Shown here: in pieces, positions 12,486 through 23,331 of the stretch
How positions within the stretch are numbered: the stretch's first letter is position 1
Layout: each line of letters opens with the position of its first letter
NCBI GenBank assembly: GCA_963930645.1
Contig: OZ005654.1
Span: 267,244,700-267,308,699, forward strand
Origin: Salticus scenicus
Lineage: Eukaryota; Arthropoda; Arachnida; Araneae; Salticidae
DNA: 64,000 nt
Reading direction: 5' to 3'
Notes under the pieces: model-generated
The model's input: the letters and a program-made list of their open reading frames with translations, nothing else
Database searches by the model: none
What the model was told of the DNA's origin: nothing
Position numbers and translations under genes: made by a program

Positions 12486-13756
12486 AAGGAATTGCTTACA
12501 TTTACTTTAAAATGTAGGCGCCTTTTTTTTTTTAGCGTGACACGAAGATTCGATGACAAAATTCAATTTCAATAAAAATCTTCTAATAATATATTAGTTG
12601 TTAGCTAATAATCTCAATCGCATTTTTATTAGCTAACATCTAATATATTTCGTATTTAAAGTCAAATGTACGCTAATAATTTTAAGTAAATAATCACATC
12701 TACAGTGTTCACTTAGAGACAGGATTAGTTAGTGTAAAATATAATTTTAAAATTGATCTTCTAATGTTGTAAATTGTATTGTAAATAAGAAAAAAATTAT
12801 GTATTAGTAATTTAAGAAGGAAATGTTAATTTACGCAATTTTCGAAATTAAAATTCTGGTAGAAAAATTAAATAAATAAATAAAAATAAATAATATTTTG
12901 GAAAAGGAATAGATGACTTTATCATTATCACTTTTATTAAAAAATGCATTATGTCATGTTCCATAAAATCAATCAGACGCAGACGAAACCATTCGCAAAA
13001 AAATTATCGTCTAAACAAAGTATATTTGTAATCGCTTTATAACCAAATCTGTAACTAAAATAACATTTAGGAATGAACAAATATAATATACACTAACTTG
13101 TTCTAACCTTATAACAAATCAAAGCAATAGAATTCAAAATACTATAGATTTTCTTTTCATCCGTAATGAATGAAGAATTGAAGAGATTAAGATTTTAATA
13201 ACTATATGAACTGTAAGAAGTATCCAAAAAGTAATTTTTTTTTTAAATAATTGTAAAATATATTACTAATCTTAAAATATGGAAAAATATGCGAAATATG
13301 AATATTTTAAAAACACACGAAAATTCCGTTCAGATGTGAATTCGTTCAGAAACGATTCCATTTTAATTTTAAATATGGAGCATCGCTCGAGTAAACGAAT
13401 TCTATTCGGGCATGCGCAGTTTTACCCTGAGTAGTTCATCTGCCGCCAGCACTAGATGGCCTTGTCATCGATCAGTGACGTAATCTCGTCGTAACTACTA
13501 CAAACTAGGCTACCCATTGCTCCATCGGCGTGAATACGCTTATTCTGGAAAGCTTTAAATGGAGCACTAGCAATAATCCCTGTCTAAAAAAAGTACGCAA
13601 CATACTGCTTTGTTAAATAAATCCTTGTCGAGTCATATTTGTAGTCGGTGGAAGAACATGATTTGACAAAGACTTATTTAACAAAACAGCATTAAGTGTA
13701 CTTTTTTGATAACGGAATTATTGGCTAGTGCTCGGATACTTTTGCTGCCGACTGTA

Positions 13757-14097
13757 GTCTGAAAGTTGGTTTTTGAAGATGTGAGTTTTAAGGAAAGGGC
13801 ACACCTTCACCTAATGGTTGTAAGCTCTGAATTCATTAAAGAACCCATTTAAGTCAATGACTGCACTTTAATTATTTAAATGAGTGGCTGTCCATTTTAA
13901 CATGACACACACACATAGATATTGCAGTATGTTTTTGCAGTAAGTTTTACTTAATAATTGTTTCACATTAATTAATTTTTCTCGTAACTTTTTCTTTAGT
14001 TATTTTTGTTACTTATATTCAACTTTTATGACTGAAAACATATATTATAATTTCTTATAGATAGATAGATTTAGATTTCAATTATTTCCTGTTTATT
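13757..14097. other. Non-coding spacer
   Basis: Nothing recognisable between the split MITE and the 173-bp array. Confidence 0.5.
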
Positions 14098-15960
14098 GCC
14101 GAAACGTCAGTGGAGGCCCTCTGTTGAGACTCAAAATGGTTTTGGGCTGTGTCTGTCTGTCTGTCTGTCTGTTTGTCGCGCGATAGCGGCCGCAAAAATG
14201 GCGCTATTGACTTGAAATTTGGTACACATGTTCATGAGCCCCACGAAATCAGCTGTATAGTTTTTGGTATGTATTCCATTTCTACTTCGTATACAGGGAC
14301 AAGCAAAAGTTTTTCTTATCATTACGGCTAATGGGAGGAATTTGTATGTATCGCGATAGCGGCCGCAAAAATGGCGCTATTGACTTGAAATTTGGTACAC
14401 ATGTTCATGAGCCCAACGGAATCAGCTGTATAGTTTTAGGTGTGCATTCCATTTGTAGTTCGTGTACAGGGTCACGCCAAATAGTTCGATCATTACGGCC
14501 TATGGGAAGAATCTGTATGTACCGCGATAACCACCGCAAAAATTAAGCTATTGACTTCCAATTTTTTCCGAAACGTCAATGGAGGCCCTCTGTTGAGACT
14601 CAAAAGGATTTTGGGTTCCGTCGGTCCGTCCGTCCGTCTGTCTGTCTGTCGTGCTATAGCGGCCGCAAAAATCACGCTATTGACTTGAAATTTGGTACAC
14701 ATGTTCATGAGCCCCACGAAATCAGCTGTATAGTTTTTGGTATGTATTCCATTTCTACTTCGTACACAGGGACACGCCAAAGTTTTTCTTATCATTACGG
14801 CCTATGGGAAGAATTTGTATGTACCGCGATAGCGGTCCCAAGAATAACGCTATTGACTTGCAAGTTGGTACACATATTCATGAGCCCAACGGAATTAGCT
14901 GTATAGTGTTAGGTGTGTATTCCATTTGTCGTTCGTGTACAGGGATACGCCAAAATTTTTCTTATCCTTACGGCCTATGGGAAGAATTTGTATGTACCGC
15001 AATAGCGACCGAAAAAATCCTTCGATTGACTTGCAAATTGGCGCATACGTTCCAGCGTTGCATATAAGTAGCTGTATAATTTTTATTGATATATTTTTTA
15101 TATACTGTGTACAGGGACACGCAAAAATTCTTAACATTAAGGCGTATGGGGGTGAATTTCGTTTAAACGCATTTTAATATCATTACTTTGCAATGAAGAA
15201 AATGAAATTAGAGCACGTGAGTAAAGTGCTTAAACTTATGTTGTTTGAAGAAAATATGTGCTCTTAAGCTTTCTAATTAATGTACAGGACCTTACAAAAG
15301 TGTTCTGACAATGTCACTTAGTCATCCAAACGATGTTAAATTTGGATCAATTATTAATTTTAAACGCAAAATAAGCTGAATAGTTTTTACTGGTGTATAC
15401 AATGTTTTTGGTTCGTTTACAAAGACACACGAAAGAATTTCGTAACATTAGACCCTATGGACAAATTTTTAATTTAAGCGCGCACTTTAATGCGTTAATG
15501 CTGAATTGAACTTAATAAAGTTAACATACATTATAAAGTTGCCTAAAATTATGTTTACTCTTAAAAAAGGTTATGTATAGACTAAATAATTTATGGGACC
15601 ACACAAAATAATTCCGAGTATGTACTGTAATCATCCAAATGATGTCAAATTTGTTCGAAAAATTAATGAGTTATAATTAATTAGGTTTATTCTTATTATT
15701 AGCGTTTATAATGACTGTGGCTACTTTTCCGGCATACATAAAGGAATTTCGTACTATTACGGTCTATAGTCGGTATTTCTTAAAAGTGTATTTTAACATG
15801 GTTACACCCCATCAAATATAATAAAATTTTATTAGAATTTTAAAAGCATGTTTTCCTGTTGAAAATTGTGGGCATAGAATTGATAATTAGTTTAAAGGTT
15901 ATGCAAAATATTTCCGATATGCTATGTAATTTTTTTTGTATAAAATTTGGTATTTATGAA
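14098..15960 (+). repeat. Tandem array of about 173-bp units with two leader copies
   Basis: A leader containing GGAGGCCCTCTGTTGAGACT plus a (TCTG)n run occurs twice (14098-14178 and about 14564-14650). Each leader is followed by units starting CGCGATAGCGGCCGC, near 14179, 14352, 14523 (partial), 14650, 14825 and 14998. A unit contains TTGACTTGAAATTTGGTACA, an AGCTGTATAG segment, GTACAGGGACACGC and TTACGGCCTATGGGA. Beyond 15100 diverged units continue (for example ACAAAGACACACGAAAG near 15420 and CATACATAAAGGAATTT near 15735). All open frames here are translations of the repeat. Confidence 0.85.
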
Positions 15961-16005
15961 TTTCAGGGAAATAATACAAGACCGTCGTTTATTAAGAATA
16001 CATAT

Positions 16006-16632
16006 TGTTACGTACTTGGGGGTTCGTAAGTTGTCCGAGAATGAAAGGCGAAACTTACAAAAATTCAGTGAATTATTCATAGAAAATTCCAGAAAAATAC
16101 AGGTCTATAAACCAAGTATCAGCTTCAATTCAACCAGTAAACATAGCTTAAACAACAGCCGTTAACAGCAAAACAACAGTACAAACTGTTTATCAATAAC
16201 ACATAAAGCAAGTCTCATTCAAAGAGGCTCAAAGCAAAGCAAGCATTTGACGAAACTGACACAGATCTGAGATTGGCCGCCTTGGCTAAAAAAATGCTCC
16301 TTTTATACTATTCTATCGAACACAGACTGTTCTGGAAAATTCTCGTATCTCATCAGCCAATGAGATTAGAGCTTCCATATTTGGTATATCCCTAATAAGA
16401 ATTTTCTCGCCAAGGTCTCCAAAAAAATCGCCAAGGAGGGAAACAGTCGCCAAATTTGGCGCCAAATCCTTTTCTTCCCTTATTGGAGTTTTTCAATGGG
16501 TTTTTAAAGGAAAATTAGGCTATTTTAACGCTAAAACGATTAGAAATGCAGAAAATTAGCATTTTATCGACTTACTAAGCCTCTGAAAAAAATTATACAA
16601 AAATAAATGCAATTATTTACAATTCCATAACA
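16006..16632 (-). mobile_element. Solo LTR, probably of a retrotransposon
   Basis: Bounded by TGTTACG at 16006 and CATAACA at 16632, so it has TG...CA ends with inverted TGTTA/TAACA. On the minus strand a TATAAAAGG box lies near 16299-16308, giving the orientation. No gag-pol, primer-binding site or second LTR lies nearby, so it is a solo LTR. The flanking 5-mers do not match, so the insertion is old or its edge is imprecise. A Gypsy-type origin is a guess from the end sequence. Confidence 0.6.
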
Positions 16633-16674
16633 CTTTATATGATATACAAATAGGTATACAAAGAGAGATACAGC

Positions 16675-16704
16675 GGGGGGTTGAGGGGGGCGGCAGCCCC
16701 CCTC
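16675..16704. repeat. G-rich/C-rich hairpin motif shared with 63.94 kb
   Basis: GGGGGGTTGAGGGGGGCGGC followed by a run of C forms a self-complementary G/C tract. The same sequence with one change occurs in reverse orientation at 63941-63971. It looks like an end fragment of a dispersed repeat. Confidence 0.7.
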
Positions 16705-17250
16705 AGGAATGTATCTGATTATGGTAATAAGTCGATCGAATCAATATATACTATTATATAATAAGGAATAAATAAAAATTACCTATTGAAAAATGTCTGA
16801 TGCAAATAGGACGTTGAGGCTCCTGATCTGAGATCCACTAGTTTATTTATGTTTGATATTTATTAATATAGAATAGTAAATTTACTGAAATTCTTTTTCT
16901 ACGCATATACTTCTGTTGCACATAAATTATTCTCCAAAATCATCTATGTAATTCGCGTAAATACGGAGTAGGAACACTTAGAAAAACTCCTGCTGTGGTC
17001 ATTCGGCCAGGCCTAGCTACTTAATTCACTCAATGCTTAACCTCCACAATCACCCACAGACACAAAATTACCCAATATGAATATTATAAATGATCTCCAA
17101 TGTATGCATGTGCGTATATACATTTTTATGTTAATTTTTATATTTAAAATTATTTTACTCGTAATTTAAGAAAAAAGAATCTCGAGTCTCTTTTTATAGT
17201 TTATGAACGCAAAGTTTTATGTTATTTATGCAAAATGTTTAACAAATATA

Positions 17251-17289
<39 letters not shown>

Positions 17290-17419
17290 TTGAAAAAAAT
17301 GCGTAAAAATTGCATAAAGTTTATAAATATTACTATTTTAAAAAATTCATGCATTTGATTAATGCGCATTGTAACCCTTTATATTGTTTTCAAATTGGTT
17401 ATTGCCGAATGTTATGTGA
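16705..17419. other. AT-rich non-coding stretch
   Basis: No gene recognised. Contains an interrupted (TA)n tract near 17246-17290. Confidence 0.5.
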
Positions 17420-18010
17420 TAACACTGTTCGGCATTATAATTGCCCCCAATACCATTTTTGCAAATTCTTATGTAAAATGACCTCCTGAATCTGAATATG
17501 ACGGTCACTTTGGCCTATCACCCACCGTTTTTTAGAAACGGCCCCTATTTTTATCATTTTTCGGTAATTTTGTGGTTATAAATTTAATTTTAGGGTGTGA
17601 AAGGATTATTTTAACTGTTAAATATCTTTTGAGTGAATACAGAGTTGGAAGATTTTAAAATATGAATATTTGCGCCAAAGGGAAAATTTAGGGGAGAGGG
17701 GTTGCCACTGAAATTGCGTATTACATTTTTTATACTTTTTAAACATATTATTAATGTTATTTATTAAACATTATATGTTTTGGTTTTTAAGTGTTAAAAT
17801 AATTATTTTTCAATCTCCATATCAATTTCATGTCCATAAAGTTAATGAAGAGTGATAAGAATTGAGGAAATGATCTGATGTCCAAAGAAAACGGTAGGTG
17901 ATGGGGCAAAAAGTGGGGGGTGGGTTCATATTCCGATTCAGGAGGTCATTTTACATAAGAATCTGCAGGAATAGCGTCAGGGGTCGATTTTTTTTTTCAC
18001 TGTAGTGTAA
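17420..18010. mobile_element. Foldback element, AGGAGGTCATTTTACATAAG family
   Basis: The left arm (17459-17532) contains TTATGTAAAATGACCTCCTG and a CACCCACCGTTTT segment. The right arm (17886-17966) is their reverse complement. Weaker complementarity continues outward to about 17420 and 18010, ending near CACTGTAGTG. A half copy of the right arm lies at 58030-58125. No coding frame. Confidence 0.75.
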
Positions 18011-18097
18011 TTAATATCCTTGAAACATAAATATCGTTTAAAAAATAATTATTTTTCTCTTTTGAGATTTATTTGTTTATTCATTTTGGTTGCATAA

Positions 18098-18101
<4 letters not shown>

Positions 18102-18135
<34 letters not shown>
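18102..18135. repeat. (TA)n microsatellite
   Basis: Uninterrupted AT dinucleotide tract of about 34 bp. Confidence 0.9.
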
Positions 18136-18136
<1 letters not shown>

Positions 18137-18354
18137 CAACATAATTTTGGGAATTTTTTTTTTTTTTTTTTTAACTGAATTGAATACACTTGTTCAGTAC
18201 TAATAGGTACTGTTAATAATTCCTTCTTTCACATATCTCATTTTTGTAGTCATTATTATTTTTTTTTAATAATAAATTTACTTCAGAAAACTAAATCTAA
18301 TTTTATATTTAAAACTATACACTCTTAAAGTTGGAAATTTTTGTTTCACTGTTG

Positions 18355-18360
<6 letters not shown>

Positions 18361-18412
<52 letters not shown>
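18361..18412. repeat. (TA)26 microsatellite
   Basis: A 52-bp pure TA tract, the longest in the window. It sits just upstream of the candidate exon at 18463. Confidence 0.95.
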
Positions 18413-18415
<3 letters not shown>

Positions 18416-18462
18416 GCATCAAGTTATCGCAAATAATTAAAACGTAGTTTGTGCTTTGTCAG

Positions 18463-18751
18463 TTTTGCGAATTATTTACTATACTTGACACTACTACTTC
18501 TATTATCCAAACATAGAGTAATTATGGATTGTATTAAACCATATTTTGGCATGAACGACGCAAATAACAAATTACTTCTAGAACTAGATAATTTGTTTCG
18601 TGCATGCCAGTATCTCAATAAATTTTTCGCACCTGTAGTTTCTTACACGGATCTTACATTATTTATTGTAGCTGCAGCACACATTATTTGTACCGAATTG
18701 GCAATTTTTCTTTCTCTCCCCTTAACAGGATTGGATTATTATGTATTATAA
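18463..18751 (+). CDS. Possible chemoreceptor-like exon fragment (weak)
   Basis: An open frame of about 95 codons after an acceptor-like pyrimidine run ending in AG (18451-18462). The peptide has a hydrophobic N-terminal segment (YLLYLTLLLLL), a hydrophilic loop, then LFRACQYLNKFFAPV followed by a second hydrophobic stretch (LTLFIVAAAHIICTELAIF), and ends at a stop after TGLDYYVL. Two membrane-like segments joined by an L..C..LN..F pattern resemble part of arthropod gustatory receptors (7tm_7 family). This is recognition by eye only. No flanking exons, no C-terminal TYhhhhhQF-like motif and no strong splice donor were found. The ATG lies within the frame (VIMDC), so if real it is an exon or a fragment, possibly of a pseudogene. 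It could equally be a chance frame in AT-rich DNA. Confidence 0.22.
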
Positions 18752-19980
18752 TCTTCGTATTATTATGATGATTTTTCACCTCAGACTATTAAAAAACTAC
18801 TTAGTTTTAATATAGGAGTAAAAACTTAAAGCAATTCTAATTTATTACAAAAAATGTTAAATATTCATTTGAGAGAAACTTTAAATGAAAATTAACATAA
18901 AAATGTACGTTTATTTATGAATAGTTTCCAGAATACAAATAGATCTATGATTATCAATATATATATATAGAGAGAGAGAGAGAGATTTGTTTTTCTTTTT
19001 TAACGAAAAAAAAAAAAAAAAAAAAAAAAAAAGAAAGAAAGAAAGAAATTAAAATACACGTATGCATTTTTAAGGAAATTGACTATGGGTAACAAAATTG
19101 ACTTTAATTCAATAATTAATATTGTAGTTTTCTGAGATGAAATCGTCCACACTTACCACATAAAATAATTTAAATCAATAACAATTGAAAAAAAAATTTG
19201 AATTTATGTAAAATAAATAAATAAATAAATAAATAAATAAAAAATAGAAGAAAGTTTTTGTGATGGTACAATTTTGTGTATTCATCCCCAATAAGTTAAT
19301 TTAAGTAATCTTATTACTTTTGTGCATTTCTTTTAACGAAATGCTAAAGTTATTCAATAATTTGCATAGAAAAAATTTCTTTATTACATTTCCAAACTGT
19401 ATCTTAATTTCATTGCGTTTTACCCAGTGAAGAATTAGAAGAAATTTCCATAAAATAAATAGTCTATTATAACGGAATATACTTGAATTAGTTCGTACAT
19501 CTACAAACTGGTTTCGACGGGTTAATAATTTCATATTCCAACATTCTACAGTAAATTAAAAAAATTAAAAAATAAATAATAATAATAATAATAATAATAA
19601 CATATACCGATTTTAAGGAATTCCAAAATCATTCATTTAAAATGAGACTGTGAAAAGAAGATAGACACAGAGATAGAAAAATTCAACTCGTAAACACTTT
19701 TTGAAGTCGTTGGAAGTTATTAAATTCCCATAACGCAACTGAACATACTTACTTGGGCACGTGTGTCTCCGAAAGCGACTTAATATTTTTTTAGTGACCC
19801 TGTAAATTAAACGTTGCTGCTATTTTATGAACCTGAGTAATATAAGTCTATTTGAATTATTTGTGTGTGTGTGTGTGTGTCGTTTGCTCTTAACCGCTTA
19901 ACGGTCACTATATATTTTCTTTTGTAAATTACTCATTTCAAAAACGGCCATTAGACGTGTAGCTGATCATAAATATTTAA
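18752..19980. other. AT-rich non-coding stretch with simple repeats
   Basis: Nothing recognised. A compound simple repeat, (GA)n then poly(A) then (GAAA)n, occupies about 18968-19048. (AAAT)n lies near 19215-19242, (AAT)n near 19576-19600 and (GT)n near 19862-19880. Confidence 0.55.
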
Positions 19981-21833
19981 AACTAGCTGACCCGTCCGGC
20001 TTCGCACTGATGAACAAATTTTAGTTAAAGATGGATTGATATGTAAAAAATCAAGAAATATATCAGTTTATATGTTATAGTCAGGCAATATTATTAACTG
20101 GAAAGTCAAAATATAATTTTACAATTATTTTTTTTTAATTAGTTGTTAAATGTTGGCAATTTTTACTTAATGCTATTTATTTATTTATTTCAGAAAAAGA
20201 AACATTTCTTTACTCATGAATAAAAAATATTGAAAAATAAACCTATGACATGAAAATGTTTTTGATAAAATTGACGTCATAATAGCTTTAATTATTATTT
20301 ATTTGTTCATTTCGCAAATATATTTAATTATTTCCATAATTGATTATTATTTTAATAATGTATATTAAAGGAGAAATCAATAATATGAAACAATATTCGT
20401 ACAATATATACTATTACAGAATCTGGTGTGAAACAACCACACGACTTCCATTACCCACTATTACACGTAATATATACAATTTTTTGGAGATATTACTTGC
20501 ATTTTTTGAGATTTTCGAGTAAGAGAAACTTGATACACGTATAAAGACACATACAACAGAGTTTGCATAGCGAGTTAAAAAATAAGGGGGAAAAAAATAG
20601 ATAGTTATTTTTTTAAACACGAATTTCCGAGATCTAAAACTGAACTACCTAATCAGGATGACCGTTAATATTCCTGTAATAAGCACGTAATACTTGAGAA
20701 AGGTTATCTAAATTGGATTAAAGAAAAAATTTTCAAGAATACGTTAGAGCCGTTTTTGAGATACCAACTTTTACCAAAACTTAGCATACTCAATTATTGA
20801 CCTAAAAACAATAATTACATACAAAAGGATATTTAATAGGAAGTTAACATGGCGAGTTTGAAAAAAATCCGTACAGGCGTTTTTAAAGGAACGCACTTGC
20901 GAAGTCTGAAATTGAGCTGTTTATAGAGGACGCCTATCAATTTTCCTGAACTAAGCAACTTTTCAATCGAAAGGGCATCTAATATATTATTTATACAGCA
21001 ACTTTGAAGAAAATCATTAGAGGTGTTTTTGAATATGGGCTTACGGTCCCATTTCTGGTTTTCGATGACCCAATTCCGGTTTTTCAATTTTCACGAAAAT
21101 TTGGAAAATTTATCTGTACACCAGACCTGAATCACTTGTGAAGTTTAGTAGTTCTATTTTTATTAGTTTTGGAGATATGACAGCCAGAAGATTACACACA
21201 CACGTGCACATATACACACACACTGACCAATTGCCAAAACCTATACAATACTTCCACTACCTACGGTAGTAGGGTAATTGAAGTAAACACATACATCTCG
21301 TATTTACTACGATAATATACAGATTTTCGTATTACGTTTTCGATCGCCAAATACAAAAATCGCCAATGACGATAGATATCAAATCTATGCTTTGTTTTCA
21401 ATTAAAATATTGAAACTTTTAATTAAAAATTTATTTTACCAAAATTTATTATAGCTTCTAGCACTTAGAGAGAGAGAGTGTAACTTTTGATTATTGAAAG
21501 AAAAAAAAAAAAAAAAAAGCAATCGGCTTTTTAGTTCTAGCGATCGTTCTCTACATATGCATATAAACCTTTCTTCTTTTTATATTAGTATAGCTATAGA
21601 GCATAGGTATATTAAATAGGTTTCCAATCAACATAATGTAACTCAAATAATTAAATGCTATTTACATTTCAGTAATGGCTGTATGCGCTATGTATATTGA
21701 GCTACTTGCCATAATTGCTAGTTGCTAAAAATAGTCGCCAAATAAATTTAAACATCTCAATACGCAAGCAAAGTGTGACATCACTGACCGCCCATGGATG
21801 CAAGAAAAAGATTTTCCATGCTAATCGCTCATT

Positions 21834-21867
<34 letters not shown>

Positions 21868-23290
21868 TAAAATTCTAGAAGAATTATTTCCCGGTTTTAA
21901 TCCTATTTGGGTATAGATATGTATTAGTTATTGTATGCATGCGTTAGATTGAGTTATTTTGCTGTCAAATTGACAAAATTTTAATTTTAAATTTCAAAAC
22001 TGACACCCTTGGCGTTTTTTGTATTTGGTGATCAAAAAGTAATACGAAAATATACATGCCAGATGTATATTTTCGTAATATGTATTGTACGAAATATTGT
22101 TTCATATTATTCGTTACACTCTTAATGTAAGTTTTTAAAATAACCATGATTTTTGAAAGGAATTAAATTATATTCGCCAGATAATTTGGCGATATTTTTT
22201 TTTTCTGCCAAGGATGACGGATATCAAATTTATTCCGCTGCAACATATTAGTATATTATATCAGATACTTTATTTAGACATTTGAAAACAAATTTGACTT
22301 CAAATTATGATAGAATATTTATCCTTTCCTGTTTAATTAGTTTATTAGTTGGATGTTTATTGTGTAAATATCATCCTTTGAAATGAAATGTTTATGTTTT
22401 CAATCGAATGTGGAAATTTGCCATTTTTTTTTTCTAGAGTTTTGAAATTTAAAATTCCAATTTTATCGATTTTACAACAAAAACAATTTAATCTAACGGA
22501 TGCACATGATAACTAATACTTATCTATATCCAAATATGGGGATTAAAATGGGGAAATAATTTTCCTCGATCTTTATTATTTTTTTACAAAAAATCCAGTT
22601 CACTTTTTATATTATTGTTCGCGTGAAAATATATTTTATTATATGTCTAAAAATAAATTAATTCGTAAATCTTTTTGGCAACAATTATAAATTAAAATAA
22701 ATAATATTATAAAATAGAATTTCTTATTTTATTTTATTTTATTTATTTATTTATTTTTAAATTCCAATTTCGTTTACACACATCAGTTTAAACCACGGAG
22801 TAATAAAGACGCCGTGGTTTAAACATTGATGCTTAGATCATTATATTATATCATATCATATCAAATTAAATTATTAGAAAAATAAACACTTTTAATTCTA
22901 TAATGACGTCAGATTTAACGTGTAAGTTTAACAATTAAAAAAGCTTTATATGAATTTCAATTTAATGCACGTGCAAATATATTTCTTTTCTTTTCACGTC
23001 AAGATATTTTAAAAACGAAATGAATATGTAAATGTTTCTTTTATGTTGGCAGCAGCTAATTTTTTTAATATTTCATTATTTCCATTTCTATTACGGCTTC
23101 TATGGGGATTTTAATTAAAATGCTCAGATTTTAAACTAAAATTTATTTTATCAAAATTAAATATAGCCTATAACAATATGGCATACTGTAGCTTTCGGTC
23201 AGTGAAAGAAGTTTTTAAATCGGTTCAGTAGTTTCAGAGATTACCATCCACAAACAAACAATTTTTTGCGCTTTATATAATGATATAGAA
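19981..23290. repeat. Composite of dispersed arthropod-type repeat fragments
   Basis: Begins with AACTAGCTGACCCGTCCGGC at 19981, a start I recognise from a very common non-coding arthropod repeat. It ends near 23215-23290 with TCGGTTCAGTAGTTTCAGAG and ACAAACAAACAATTTTTTGC, the usual 3' region of that family. Internally, 20330-20420 (plus) and 22050-22150 (minus) are inverted copies sharing AATAATATGAAACAATATT. Segments near 21300-21400 and 21990-22080 are also inverted copies sharing CGCCAAATACAAAA / TTTTGTATTTGG. Several insertions and fragments are therefore interleaved. Class (SINE, Helitron or other) unresolved. Confidence 0.55.
22786..22824. repeat. Short perfect hairpin
   Basis: GTTTAAACCACGG (22786-22798) and its exact reverse complement (22812-22824) flank a 13-bp loop, with partial pairing beyond (CATCA / TTGATG). 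Probably a small MITE remnant. Confidence 0.75.
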
Positions 23291-23291
23291 G

Positions 23292-23331
<40 letters not shown>

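Larger units (their letters stand above)
10541..13563. mobile_element. 3.0-kb insertion inside the split MITE, class unknown
   Basis: Defined by comparison with the intact MITE at 59 kb. Its ends carry a short inverted match, AAAGCTTTCCAG (10544-10555) against CTGGAAAGCTTT near the right junction. GC-richer ends (10541-10670, 13370-13563) enclose an AT-rich interior with a foldback, (TAA)n and (TTTA)n tracts and three tRNA-like modules. No transposase or reverse transcriptase frame is visible. It could be one element or several nested ones; a target duplication is not clear. Confidence 0.55.
10516..13756. mobile_element. Tc1/mariner-type MITE split by a 3.0-kb insertion
   Basis: Bases 10516-10540 (TACAGTCGGCAGC..., 25 bp) are the exact reverse complement of 13732-13756. 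The rest of the MITE, starting GCACTAGC, resumes at 13564. Removing 10541-13563 leaves 218 bp, matching the intact relative at 59056-59272 (217 bp), in which the same 25-bp end is followed directly by ACACTAGC. The outer TA is the likely target-site duplication. The body (13564-13731) is a palindrome centred on TTTGTTAAATAAATCCTTGT-like arms. Confidence 0.85.

Noticed and set aside
14131..15177. Several overlapping frames on both strands encoding similar peptides (FGTHVHEP type), looking like a small gene family.
   Set aside because: They are translations of the 173-bp tandem repeat; similarity tracks DNA repeats in all frames, with no start or codon constraint.
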